A stretch of DNA of 64,000 bases from contig JAHRBS010000003.1 of the NCBI GenBank assembly GCA_024305745.1, forward strand, positions 620,001 through 684,000. The letters are read 5' to 3'. Below, piece by piece: positions 34,690 through 46,267 of this stretch. Position numbers and translations under genes: made by a program. Below the pieces are notes generated by a model. The model saw only the letters and a program-made list of their open reading frames with translations. It did not search any database and was not told the origin of the DNA. This stretch comes from Polyporus tsugae. Lineage: Eukaryota; Basidiomycota; Agaricomycetes; Polyporales; Polyporaceae. Each line of letters starts with the position of its first letter. Within the stretch, counting starts at the first letter, position 1.

Positions 34690-36592
34690 ATGCTGCCCAT
34701 CTCTGCGCTGTCCGCTCTTTTAGCTGCCACGCTCTCTATTGAGCTCGTCAACGCTCACGACGCTCACAACGCCTACCTGCACAGGCGCCAGGCCGCCATC
34801 GCCGCCGCCGCCAGCTCGTCGTCGTCGACCTCTGCTGCTGCCTCCACCGGTGCAGCTACCGCTGCTGCCCCCACCGGCACGACAGCCGCTGCTGCGACTC
34901 CTGCCACCTATGTTGGAACTGGTTCCTACAACGTCCCCCCTCTGGCCAGCATCAGCTCTGGCATGCCCACTGGTCCGACACCCACCCTTACCGCCACTTT
35001 CACCGCTGGTGCAGTCCCGACGTACTCCGGCGCTCCCCCGCTTCCTTCTGCCTGTACGTGCGTTCCGTTTGCAAGTGTCGAACGCCATGCATTGACACGA
35101 ATTCGGCTTTCACAGTTGCGTTCAACCAGGCAAATTGGCCAACCCTGGATGTAATTCCGCCAACTGGTATGCATTTCCCCCACTTGCTCGTCCTGAGTCC
35201 AACTAGGCTCATCCGCGGCTGCAGATTCCGATGAGGTCAAGCAATGGATGCAGGAGCTTAACGGTCACGACATCCCCAACATCACCCCCACGGTCGATGG
35301 CGAATGCGCCACCGACCCTCAAGCCGTGGCAGATGCACAGTCCCGCGGCTGGTGGACGTGCGGTGGATACACGTCGGGCAACGATATCGTTGCGTGTCCC
35401 GATAAGCTTACCTGGGGTGTCAGTTTTGACGATGGCCCGGCCCCCTATAGTAAGTTGTTCCAAACATATCGACTTGTTGATCTGGCACTGAACTCCCGCC
35501 ACAGCTCCGTAAGCTGTCGAAGCACTCTTCTTCTCTGAATCGTCCTTCTGACGTCGTGTTTACAGGAAGATACTGAAGTACTTGGACGACCATGACCTAA
35601 GCGCGACGTTCTTCGTCGTAGGCTCTCGCGTGGTCTCGTTCCCCCAGATCCTCATCGACGAGTACATGGCCGGCCACGAGATTTCCGTCCACACCTGGTC
35701 GCACCACGTAGGTCTTTGCCCGACATGTGAACGTGGCAGTCATTGACTAGGCATGGCGCAGCCTCTTACGGCGATGACGAACGAGCAAATCGTCGCTGAG
35801 CTCGGTTGGACTCGTAAGGCCATTCAGACGGTTCTGGGTGTTACCCCGACGACGATGCGCCCGCCCTACGGTGATATCGGTAGGTCGAGTCTCTCCTCTG
35901 CCGTGCCCCTTCTGATGGCTCTCTTCAGATAACCGTGTCCGTGCCATCTCGAACGCCATGGGTCTCCGTCCGATCATCTGGACGACTGGCCCCGGTGGTC
36001 CGTTCGACACCAACGACTGGCGCGTCGCTGGCGGCCTGCACACTGGCCAAGAGCAGTTCGACATCTTCCAGAGCATCCTCGGCAACGCGACGCAGATCAA
36101 CACTGGGTGAGTCGTCGTGCAGGGGCCTCTGTTGTAGGGAAGACGTTAACCCGTTTGATGCAGCTTCATCGTCCTCGAGCACGATCTGTTCGAGATTACC
36201 GTCGATCTTGCTGTTGGCTACACTCTCGATGCTGCGCTGTCGCACAACCCCAAGTTCAACGTAAGGACTCAGTTGAACGTCATGCAGAGTTAGTTTGCTC
36301 ACCGCGGCGTGCTTTGATCTAGCTCGAGTCCATTGGTCGCTGCTTGAAGTACCCTCTCAACGACATGTACAAGGAGACGGCCACGACCAACATCGTCGGG
36401 GTGAACTCGACCAGCTCGATCGGCTCCAACTCGTCGGTGTCCAACAATGGCTCGTCAGGCTCGACGCACTCCACGACTGGCTCGACTGGCGCATCCTCTG
36501 GCGGCGGGAACGGCGCCGCTGGCCTGCCGTTGCCATCGGCTTTGGCGGGCATCATTGTGGCTGCGGTCGCCGTTGCAGTGGCGAGCTTGTGA
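34690..36592 (+). CDS. cda: chitin deacetylase, secreted, GPI-anchor type
   Basis: A signal peptide (MLPISALSALLAATLSIELV) is followed by a long Ala/Ser/Thr-rich stalk. The catalytic NodB domain begins after about residue 135. Motif 1 is LTWGVSFDDGPAP (catalytic base and metal Asp); motif 2 is HEISVHTWSHHPLTAM (metal His pair). Motif 3 is TTMRPPYGDID, motif 4 is IIWTTGPGGPFDTNDW, and motif 5 is FIVLEHDLFE. The C-terminus is a Ser/Gly-rich region ending in a hydrophobic tail, SALAGIIVAAVAVAVASL, as expected for GPI attachment. About six short introns occur, e.g. at about 35053-35115. The enzyme removes acetyl groups from chitin at the cell surface to make chitosan. All five motifs are present. 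SEC1 follows in the same direction. Confidence 0.95.
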
Positions 36593-37049
36593 CCATGCGG
36601 GGAAGGAATATGATGGGCTCAGCTACCGCATTACTGCTCCACCCCTGCCCTTTTCCTAGAATGAAACCAACCGATTATACCAATGCTTAGACGTTGCTTG
36701 CTTTCTGCTATGTACGTCAAAATCAAAGTACTCACTGCTAATAGACGTGATATGACCGCTTTGTGAATCTGGGGTAGTATGCATTTGGTGGGAGGGATTC
36801 AGAATGAGGTTGAGACCTTGGGAGGATGAGACGACAAGAGGCTCGGCGCGCAGATCGCCGGATGCGATGCACTGCCACTATTGTACACCTCCTCGAGCTC
36901 CCTCAACCTGCACTGTTTTGACCTCGAACTATCTCTCTCTGCATCTTTTATATCTCTGAGTCCCTCCTCATCGCCATTGCCGTCGTCGCTCCCATATCTG
37001 AGACTCGTCCTAGCCGTCCTTGCGTCGAACGTTGCGCGCAACACGACCC
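36593..37049. other. intergenic between chitin deacetylase and SEC1
   Basis: About 0.46 kb with a CT-rich stretch at 36900-37000 just before the SEC1 start. No gene seen. Confidence 0.5.
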
Positions 37050-40000
37050 ATGTCGTCGATAATTAACACCGTTCAGTCAAGTGCGTCCCGTGCTCATCCG
37101 TTCAAGTTGGAGTGGGTGATGAAGGAGTGGGAGTAGGATTCTGACGGAGATTGTTGGCAGAGTTCCTGGAGGCGATCCGGTCAGTGAACCCACCAGGGCG
37201 ATGGAAGATCCTCGTCGTGGACGAGCACTCGCAGCGCCTGATCGGGTCTGTTCTCAAACAGTTCGACATTTTGGAGGAGAATGTTACGCGTACGTCGCTC
37301 TGTTGGTGCCTCTTGCCTGTGCGAAGGCTGAATGCGACGTTCTGCTCTGTCTGCGACCCGCGCATCGACGTTATATGCACCGTCCCTACACCCCTTGGAC
37401 CGCTTTTTGACCTTTGCCGCTTCACCGTGGAACGCCTTCGTCCGCCGTCCGCGCCTTCTACTGCTTTCCCCCTCCTCAGTGATCGAGTCTATCACGTCAA
37501 ACCGCGAGCCCCAGCCTCAATTCGAGGCGATGTACATCGTCATGTCCACCTCGCAGAACGTAGACCGGATCATCCGCGACTTCTCCAACGGCCAGCAGCA
37601 GTACGCCGCCGCGCACCTCTTCTTCGTCGACGGTACGTACTTGCTCTCTATCCTCGCGCCGCCGGGGGCATCGACCTACGGTACAGCCGCATTGCTTTGG
37701 CAATTGCGAATACATTGGTCTGTCCAGACCCCGCGCGTTCTGCCCGCCATCCAAGCTGTGCGACTGTGACATGGGTCTGTGCCCCCGGGCGACCGACTGT
37801 GGTTACGAGGTCAGGTATAGAGTGTCTGACATGGATGCGGATGGGAAAGGCTTGCCTGAGTCCCTGTTTGAGCGCTTGACGTCGTCGCCTGCCGAGCCGT
37901 ACTTGAAGGCGCTGCAAGAGCTGTTCATCAACTTCTGGGGTACGTACGCACGCGCGTGTCGACATCCTGGGGGATGAGACTGACAATGCAGTACGTAGCT
38001 ATCGAGGCGCAGGCGTTCACCGTTCGCAATCCTGGCGCGTTCTTCAACATCTACAGCCCACCGCGGAGCGATACCTCATTCAAGGCTATGCGCGACCGAT
38101 TAGACGAAGAGCTTCGGTTCATGAGCAAAATGGTTCGTCTTGTAGAGTCTGGCTTCTTGGGCGGATGGTTGACTGAGTCCTTTCCAGATCTCGAACGCGT
38201 GCCTTACTTTGAACGAGTACCCCTATATACGATACTACTTACCTTCACATCACCAACCTCTTGGCCCCCTCAAACCACATGCAAGCACGCGACCAGCACC
38301 TCCACCGGAGGGCAGTGGCCGGTGGCGGACGAATCTCGCGCGCGGAGACCAGGCAAGGGCGTACGAGAGCACGGAGGGCGATTATGTCGCGAAGATTCTT
38401 GCGTTCATGGTCCAGCAGAACCTGGACGAGTACAAGAAGGCAAACCCCGACTTCCCCAAGCCCTCGGACCCGCCACGGCCGCGGGGGACGCTGATCATTA
38501 CCGATAGGGCGATGGACACCGTTGCGCCGCTCCTACACGAGTTTACGTACCAGGCGATGGCTAACGACCTGCTCCCCATCCAAGATGGGACGTCATACAC
38601 GTAGGTGGTCCAAGCACGCGCTTTAGAGAGAGGAGTAGCTCAAGGCTTTCCTCCAGGTACAAGTTCCAGACGCAGACTGGGTTGGAGGACAAGACGGCGA
38701 CGCTGTCGGACGCAGACACGGTCTGGACGGACCTGCGGCACATGCACATGCGCGAGGCGATTGATAAACTTATGGCGGACTTCAACCAGTTTCTGCAGGA
38801 CAACGCCGGGTTCAAGGGGTGCGTCATAACCCTCGATCTAGGGTCATATGTCACGATCTCCTGATTTGTTGGGCAGGGAGGGCGCTGCGAACTTGAACGA
38901 CATGAAGGACATGCTTGCCAACTTGCCGCAGTTCCAGGAACAGCGCGACAAGGTGAGGGAGAGCTGCGTCGCGTCAGGACCTGTACCCGTAGCTGATTTT
39001 GGAACGATGTTCTCAGTTCTCGCTCCACCTGAACATGGCGCAGGAGTGCATGGGTATTTTCGAACGGGACAAATTGCCCGCTGCGGCGAATGTCGAGCAG
39101 GTACGCGAGTTTACTCCATGCGATTCTCGCAGGCTTGCGTTGATTGCAAAGTAGAACTGCGCCACTGGTTTTACGGCGGAGGGCAAAACACCAAAGACGC
39201 TGGTCGAGGAGATGGTCCCCCTCTTGGATGGCCGCGATGTAATGTACGTGAATGGAGTGAAGATTCAGGACGCCGTTTGTTTGAGCTGACAGAACGTCTT
39301 TTCCATTTCCGACAATTCCCTCCTCGTGACTTACTCGTGGCAGCAACTTGAACAAGGTCCGTATCATTGCGCTGTACATTCAGCATCGGGACGGCGTCCC
39401 GGACGAGGACCGCCGGAGATTGTACCAGCACGCGCGTTTGACGGTGGCGGAGCAAGACGCAGTGAACGCGCTCGTGTACCTTGGAGTGCGAATAAGCAGG
39501 GTGCGTGAACGTCACATATGCGTCGCCCTGGGGTCTAGTGCTGACGTTTGGGGTTAGCAATTGGGGGATAAGGACACGAAGAAAAAAATCAAGCAGAAGC
39601 CGAGCAATGAAGAGGAATATGAGCTCTCACGATACAAACCGGTCCTGCGAACGGTATTAGAGGTATGACGACATCGTATCCTCCGGAGTAGCGTTTTTGA
39701 CGGCTTGCTGTGTCCTGTGCCTTGCAGGAACACGTTTCCAGCAAGCTGGACCCCACACTGTTCCCATACGTTAAGGATACACCGGCGGCGGCGCCCGCGA
39801 CGAGCAGCCTGCGCTCGGCTCCTCAGATCCAGCCGGCGGTGTCACTTCGGAGCCAGAAGCCAAGTTGGCACAAGGCGACCAGGGGCGCGGGCACGCAGAA
39901 CGACAGCCGCCAGCGGCTCATCGTTTTCGTGGCCGGTGGTATGACGTATTCGGAAATGCGTGAGGCGTATCAGTTGTCGAAGTCGCTGAACAAGGAGATC

Positions 40001-40447
40001 ATCATCGGTAAGCCATCGTCCCCGCGCGATCCTCGTCGGCCTTCGACTGACCAGGTGGAATTGATGCATGCGCCGCCCTCCGACCGCGCGCGATCAGGCT
40101 CAACCCATGTGCTGACCCCTCGGCAGTTCGTGGACGACCTCAAGGTGCTCGAGATGGGCGGGATCGGAAGCAAGGCGCTGCCCAACGGCTTGTCGGAGAG
40201 CAACGTACCGCCGCGCCCCGCGCAGGAGATCTACGACCAGAAGTACTTCACGCGCGACGCCCCGCCGCCTCAGCGCGCTCCGGCGCTCACCTCGCAACAG
40301 TCGTCGGGCAGCGGGCGTTTGACACGACCGTCGCCGTCTCCGGCGGCGTCGTCGTTCGGCGGTTCGTCGGTGTCGTCGGCCAGTACCAACCACAGCGGGA
40401 CGATCGGGGAGGAGAAGAAGAAGAAACGCGGCTTCCTCCGGTTCTGA
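37050..40447 (+). CDS. SEC1: Sec1/Munc18-family exocytosis protein
   Basis: It starts MSSIINTVQS, then splices in frame to KFLEAIRSVNPPGRWKILVV and DEHSQRLIGSVLKQFDIL. Further exons give QFEAMYIVMSTSQNVDRII, AHLFFVDGLPESLFERL, and the SM-family signature LIITDRAMDTVAPLLHEFTY with QAMANDLLPIQDG. LRHMHMREAIDKLMADFNQF and LYIQHRDGVPDEDRRRLYQH follow, and RLIVFVAGGMTYSEMREAY lies near the end. The C-terminal tail is long, Ser/Pro-rich and basic (EEKKKKRGFLRF). About a dozen introns occur, with exons 50-700 bp. Family knowledge: SM proteins clasp assembled SNARE complexes and are essential for vesicle fusion at the plasma membrane. The long disordered tail is an addition common in fungal Sec1. Confidence 0.94.
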
Positions 40448-40742
40448 TGTGCACGCTAAAGGCTCGGGAGTGGTGAGGGTTGGCTTGGACGGTGTAACAG
40501 TATCTTATTTGTTCGTATATCCTGGGGATGTAATGTCGGACGGTATACCATGGATTGTAGGGAGTTCAGTGGGGTTTTGGAGCTGCGACCAACGTCGGAA
40601 AAAACATCGTGATTCGTCGCCCGTCCCCAACTGGGCCTCCGAGTCTGAAATCGTCACTAGCGCACGCCGGCGCTAAGCAAGACATACCACTTGCTCGTCG
40701 TCCCCGACATCCTTCCCCCTGCCTAGCCCGTCCCTCGCTGCC

Positions 40743-43700
40743 ATGGATCGCCCAATGGGTCCCCGCAGGCCCGACAAGCGCAACGCCGCCTACGAGTCTA
40801 TCTTTGGACGGCCGAGCGTCCAGCATCACGCACTCAACCCCGGAGACCCTGGCCAGTTTCCTCCCCCACCCGCACAGTACCAACAGCAGTTCCCTCAACA
40901 ACAGCAGCCCATCCAGCAATATCCTTATTATCCGCAATATCCCTCCCAGCTCGACCGCAGGACATCGACATCCTCTCGGTCGTACCAGCAACAGGCCCCG
41001 CCAAACACCTTCAACCAGTCCTATTACCCCAACTCCACCCCTTCTCCCCCCAACTCGGTCTCTCCACCACAGGGCTATCAGCCGCAACCATACGCCCGCC
41101 AGCAGTACGGCTACGCGGCCTCGCTTGCTCCGCCGTCTGTGGTAAGCCGTGCACGTTCAATCGGGAGCGCTCCCGGCGTGATTGCACCACTCCCGGAGGA
41201 ACCCCCAGACCCGGGTCTCGATGCGCTCACCCAGACAGGACTCACCCCAGCACAAGCGTATCAGGCGCAAGTGTACATGAACAACGGCCCGATGGGTCAG
41301 CAGCAGAGTTGGCCACAGCAACAACGCGATCAACCCCTCGCCCCAGTAGCCTCGCCCACCCACCCGAAGACTAGTCCCCGTGGCCCGCGGCCACAGTCGG
41401 CGCAGACGATGCCCGCCGTTATGGAGGATTTCCCGGAGCTCAGGATCAGCATGCATCTCGAGGGAGAGGACGGGCGGCTTGGGCTCGACTTCAGTAGTGG
41501 TGGTTATGGAAATGGCACAGGGAGCCGTGCAGGTGCGGCAGCGACACCCCCCAGCGACCCTGCGACGGACGACGAGTTCAGTGAGCTGCCATATTCCCTG
41601 CCGAACCGCCACTCCACCCCCAACAGTGTGCGATCGCGCATGTCGGTCGCGTCCGGGCGCGGGGCGAGCGTAGACCTCACCTCCGGCCTAGCCCTTGGCC
41701 CCTCAGCATCGTCTCGCCCATATCCTCTCCAGGTGGACACTGCTGTAGCCTCCGCGCAAGCAGTCGGAGTCAGTGTTTCTCCTGCATCTTCAACCCTCGT
41801 TGACGACGCCACGCAGATGAGCCATAATGGCGTTTCTCGCGCTGGTCCGTCTGGTCGTCGGTCATCCGAATCTGCAAAGACTCTCCCCGGACAGTTCCAC
41901 CGCAAGCGGAGCCTCACGGACCGCTCACAATCTATGTCCGCTGCGATTTCACCGCACGTCCGAGCCATGGTCGAAGCGGGCCGGTCAGGACGACCGTCTG
42001 TGCCATCTACCGTCCCGAACCGCGACTCCCACCCCCCGCGTCCGCGACGGACGCCGATCGTCTACCCCGCGCTTCTGTCCCGGGTCTCGGAAGCATTCAA
42101 GGCGCGAGTACAGCTCGCCGATCGTTTCAAGGACGGATTGACGTACAAAGAGGCGTTTGATGGGCGAGAAGCCGTGGACACGATCGCGTATATCATCAAG
42201 ACGACGGACCGCAACCTGGCACTCCTGCTCGGGCGTGCGCTGGACGCGCAGAAGTTCTTCCACGCAGTGACCTACGACCATCGATTACGGGACAGCTCAC
42301 ACGACCTGTACCAGTTTCGCACGAAGCTGCCCAGTCCATTCGTCAGTGGGGAGCTGGCCAACATTCCTCACGGACAAGAACACGAGGAGCTCCTGAAGGC
42401 GCTCGGCACGCCGCAGCCGCTCATCGGTGGGGCGGATGGGGGCAGCAAGGACAAGGAGAGTCCATCGCCGTCCGCAGAGGACGACGGGGACAAGAAGGAC
42501 AACTCGCGGCCAACATCTCCTGTGCCGTCGGTTACTGCGTCCCCCGTTACGCGGCCGCGTGCGGGGTCAATCGGATCGGACGACGTGCCGCTGCCGACGG
42601 GAGTGTTCACGCTGCTGACGGACTGCTACTCTCCGACGTGTACCCGCGACCAGCTCTGCTACTCGATTGCGTGCCCTCGGAGGCTCGAGCAGCAGGCGCG
42701 CCTGAACATGAAGCCACAGCGGGAGCTGAAGAAGCAGATCAGCAAAGAGAGCTTGGGCGAACTTGTGGTATGCATGCGGTGCTGCTCTTGGTCACTTGCT
42801 CACCCAGATTATCTGCGCTGTGACAGGAAGCAGGCACTCTGTGGATCCACTCCGTTCCTGCCGAGGTTGTTGCGAGCGTGTCGGACACGGAGAAGAAGCG
42901 GCAGGAAGCGATCAACGAGGTTATGTACACCGAGCGCGACTTTGTACGCGATATGGAGTACCTTCGAGATGTATGTCGTAACGAGCAGCTGGTGTCATCC
43001 CGCGTTGTGCTGATGGCTGCCGATTGCAGTTGTGGATGAAGCCGCTCAGAGAGTCGGACACCATCCCGGAGGCTCGACGGCAGGACTTCCTCGAGCAGGT
43101 GTTCTGGAACATAAACGACATCATCGCCGTTAACATACGCTTGCGCGACGCGCTGAACAAGCGACAAAAGTCGTACGCTGTCGTCGAGCAGATCGGAGAC
43201 GTGCTGCTCGAGGCCGTGCCGCATTTTCACCCGTTCGTCTCGTACGGTGCACATCAACTGTATGGAAAATACGAGTTCGAGAAGGAGAAGAGCGCGAACC
43301 CGACTTTCGCGCGCTTCGTGGAGGTTTGTAGAGTTGCCATACTTGGACAGGTGGCTCATCCCGAGTGCGTTCACTGACGATGTTGAGTAGACGACGGAAC
43401 GGCGTCCAGAGTCAAGAAAGCTCGAGCTAAACGGCTACTTAACAAAGCCGACGACGCGTCTGGCCAGGTACCCGCTCCTGCTCGAGGCCGTACTTAAGCA
43501 CACGCCGGAGGACAATCCGGACAAGGTCGCGCTGCCGAAGGCCATCGAGATCGTTCGCGAGTTCTTGAAGGCCGTCAATGCCGAGACAGGTAAGGCGGAG
43601 AACCGGTTCAACCTTCTCCAGCTCGACCAACAGCTCGTCTTTCGCACTGGTGAACAAGTGGTAAGTTCCTATCTTGGACTCCGTTGAAGATTTTGGTACC

Positions 43701-45646
43701 GACCGAAGATTGTTAGGACCTTCGATTGAAAGAAGAGGGCCGCGAGCTCATTTATAAGGGCGCGCTCGGGAAGCGTGGTAATGCTCAGGGCGACAGCGGA
43801 GACCTCATGGTATTCCTCTTTGACCACGCCCTGCTCATGGTCAAGCCGAAGAGCAAAGTCGACCAGTATAAAGTGTACCGACGAGTAAGTCCTGCTTTCA
43901 TCGGTACAGATGGTGCGAGTGCTCAAAGTCAAGTAGCCAATACCATTGGAACTCCTGCTTGTGTCGGCTCCCGATGACTACGCAACTACCAAGCCTGTGA
44001 ACGCCCGTCAAAGGCAGCTGGTCAAGAATTCGCCACACGCACCTGTCGTAACGATGAGGGACACCAAGGGGGGTTTCTCGTTAACCTTCGTACACCTTGG
44101 ACGCAAGTACTACCAGATCACACTCTGGGCGAGTACTTATGTCAGTCAACGAAAATGGGTGGAGAACATCCAGAAGCAGCAGGATGCCATGCGCGAACGC
44201 AGCAATGTGTTCGAGACGGTGACTCTCAGCGAAGGGTTCTTCGTTGGCGTGACCAGGGTCAACTGTGCTGCTCCTTTCAGTGAGTGGACAGATGCATTGT
44301 TCTCCCTCAGTGAATCTGACTGCTTGCGCAGACCAGGGCAGGAAAGCCGTCTACGGTACTGATGACGGTGTCTACCTCTCCAACCTCATGGAGCGCAATC
44401 GGGAACCTGTCAAGGTCCTCGCCCTGAAAGACGTAGCCCAGCTCGACGTCCTTGAGGAGTACCAGCTCTTGATCGTGTTGTCAGGTAATCCTCCTGTTTC
44501 TGCGAGCCATTGTGAATACATCTAACGTGTTTTGATAGAACGGCAAGTGATTACGTTCCCGCTGGACGCGCTTGACCCTATGGATCCATTATCTGGTCTG
44601 AAGCGTGCGAAGAGAATAGCGTCACATATCTCCTTCTTCAAGGCAGGGGTCTGTCTAGGGAAGACTCTTGTTTGTGTCGTCAAGTCGAGCCCCTTGTCGA
44701 GCACTATCAAGACTTTGGAGCCAATCGACCAGAACGTTCGTGGACGGGCGAAGCCGACTTTCAAGAAATTGCTGCAGGGAGGCAACGATACGCTGCGCGT
44801 GTTCAAGGCAAGTTACCATTCTCCTTGCTGCTCTCAAACATGGGACGAACAATCTATTCTAGGAGTTCTACATCCCGCTGCAATCAAGCTCGATACACTT
44901 CTTAAAGACCAAGTTGTGTGTCGGATGTACGAACGGCTTCGAGATCGTCGACCTCGAGACCTTGGATACTCAGGGTTTGCTTGATCCTGCCGACGTTTCG
45001 CTGGAGTTCGTCAACAAGAGGGAGAACCTCAAGCCACTCGCTATCTATCGAATAGAAAACGAGTTCCTTCTCTGCTACGACGGTGAGCATGATGTCGAAT
45101 TACTTGTTCTATGACTCGTTAGCTCATCAAAGTGTTAAGAATTCGCCTTCTATGTCAACAAGACCGGCTGGCGTTCAAGAAAAGAGTTCATGGTGTATTG
45201 GGAGGGCTCCCCAACAGGCTTCGGTACGTTAACATCGTTCTACGTACTGGATGCGTCCTTCCTGAAATGTTCTTATTCTTTCAGCCCTCCACTATCCCTA
45301 TGTTCTCGCCTTCGAGCCGACCTTTGTGGAAATTCGGCATGTGGAGACAGGGTCAATGTCGCAAATCATCCAAGGCAACAACCTTCGTTGTGTCTTCGCA
45401 GATACCCCACCATCCACGACGCACTCCGCCAACTCCTACAGCCCGTACCAGCAACAACAGCAGGGCTATGGTTACAATTCGTATGCAGACTCTCGCACTT
45501 CAAATGGGTACGGGCAGCAGTACTCTAGCCCCTCCATGTCTCGACCACCACTTGGCGACGGGCGTGACGAGATTCTCATGGTCTCGGACGACCGAGTCAT
45601 GCGGCTCCAAATGACGCAGACGGCGCGGGCAGCGTTGCGTTTGTAG
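40743..45646 (+). CDS. ROM2: Rho1 guanine-nucleotide exchange factor (ROM2 type: DEP-like, DH, PH, CNH)
   Basis: A Gln/Pro-rich disordered N-terminus (to about residue 430) leads to a DEP-like domain (about 440-530; PALLSRVSEAFKARVQLADR and AFDGREAVDTIAYIIK). The conserved Cys segment TDCYSPTCTRDQLCYSIACP comes next. The DH domain includes KKRQEAINEVMYTERDFVRD and LTKPTTRLARYPLLLEAVLK. The PH domain includes GDSGDLMVFLFDHALLMVKP and FVHLGRKYYQITLWAS. The CNH (citron-homology) domain runs from VTLSEGFFVGVTRVNCAAPF through KTLVCVVKSSPLSSTI to EFMVYWEGSPTGFA and VETGSMSQIIQGNNLRCVFA. A Gln/Tyr-rich tail follows. About a dozen introns lie after 42760. Yeast Rom1/Rom2 activate Rho1 at sites of wall stress and growth; this architecture is the same. 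The gene lies 295 bp after SEC1. Confidence 0.94.
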
Positions 45647-46267
45647 TGGTACTGTACCGGTTCTGCAGATGGTTCATCAGCTTTGCATTCGTATTCGCAT
45701 GCTGGAGACGGCCTTTCATGTTACGACATTACGACGAGGTGTTGTGTATTGCTTTCCTTTCATTCACTTCATCTATCCTTCCCTCTGTTTCTTTTCTGAT
45801 GATCGCATACCCTACGCACGCATGTCCACGTCCACCTGCTTTCCACGCAACCGTTCCCCATTCTTCGATCGCCTTGATCCTCCATCCGCTTCTCCAGTAT
45901 CCATCGATCCCCCGACCATTCTTCACTCGTGCGCTGCGATCGTCGATTGCCCAGTCTTGGAGTGTGATGTCTATGTTGTTGTCCCCTCATCCATCCTCAG
46001 CTCTACGTGCGCAGCATCTATATCCTAACAGCATCTGTATCTCCCAGTCTCCCCCCTTTGTCATAATACGCGTAGCTAACATATACTCGAGCAAGGAAGC
46101 CATCGTGGCCTCATTAGGCCTGCGTGTCCATTGTCATCCAGCCGCAGGTGCGCATGTAAAGTCAAGAGGTTAGTATTGTGTATCTCGTATCAGTACAAAC
46201 AAGTGTTCTATTTAGCCCATGAGCTTGGGGTCCCCTCTAGAATGAAATCATCCTTCTACTCGTGCTA
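45647..46267. other. intergenic between convergent genes
   Basis: The 3' flanks of the Rho GEF (plus) and carnitine acetyltransferase (minus) meet here. The sequence is T/C-rich at 45750-46050. No gene is supported. Confidence 0.5.
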
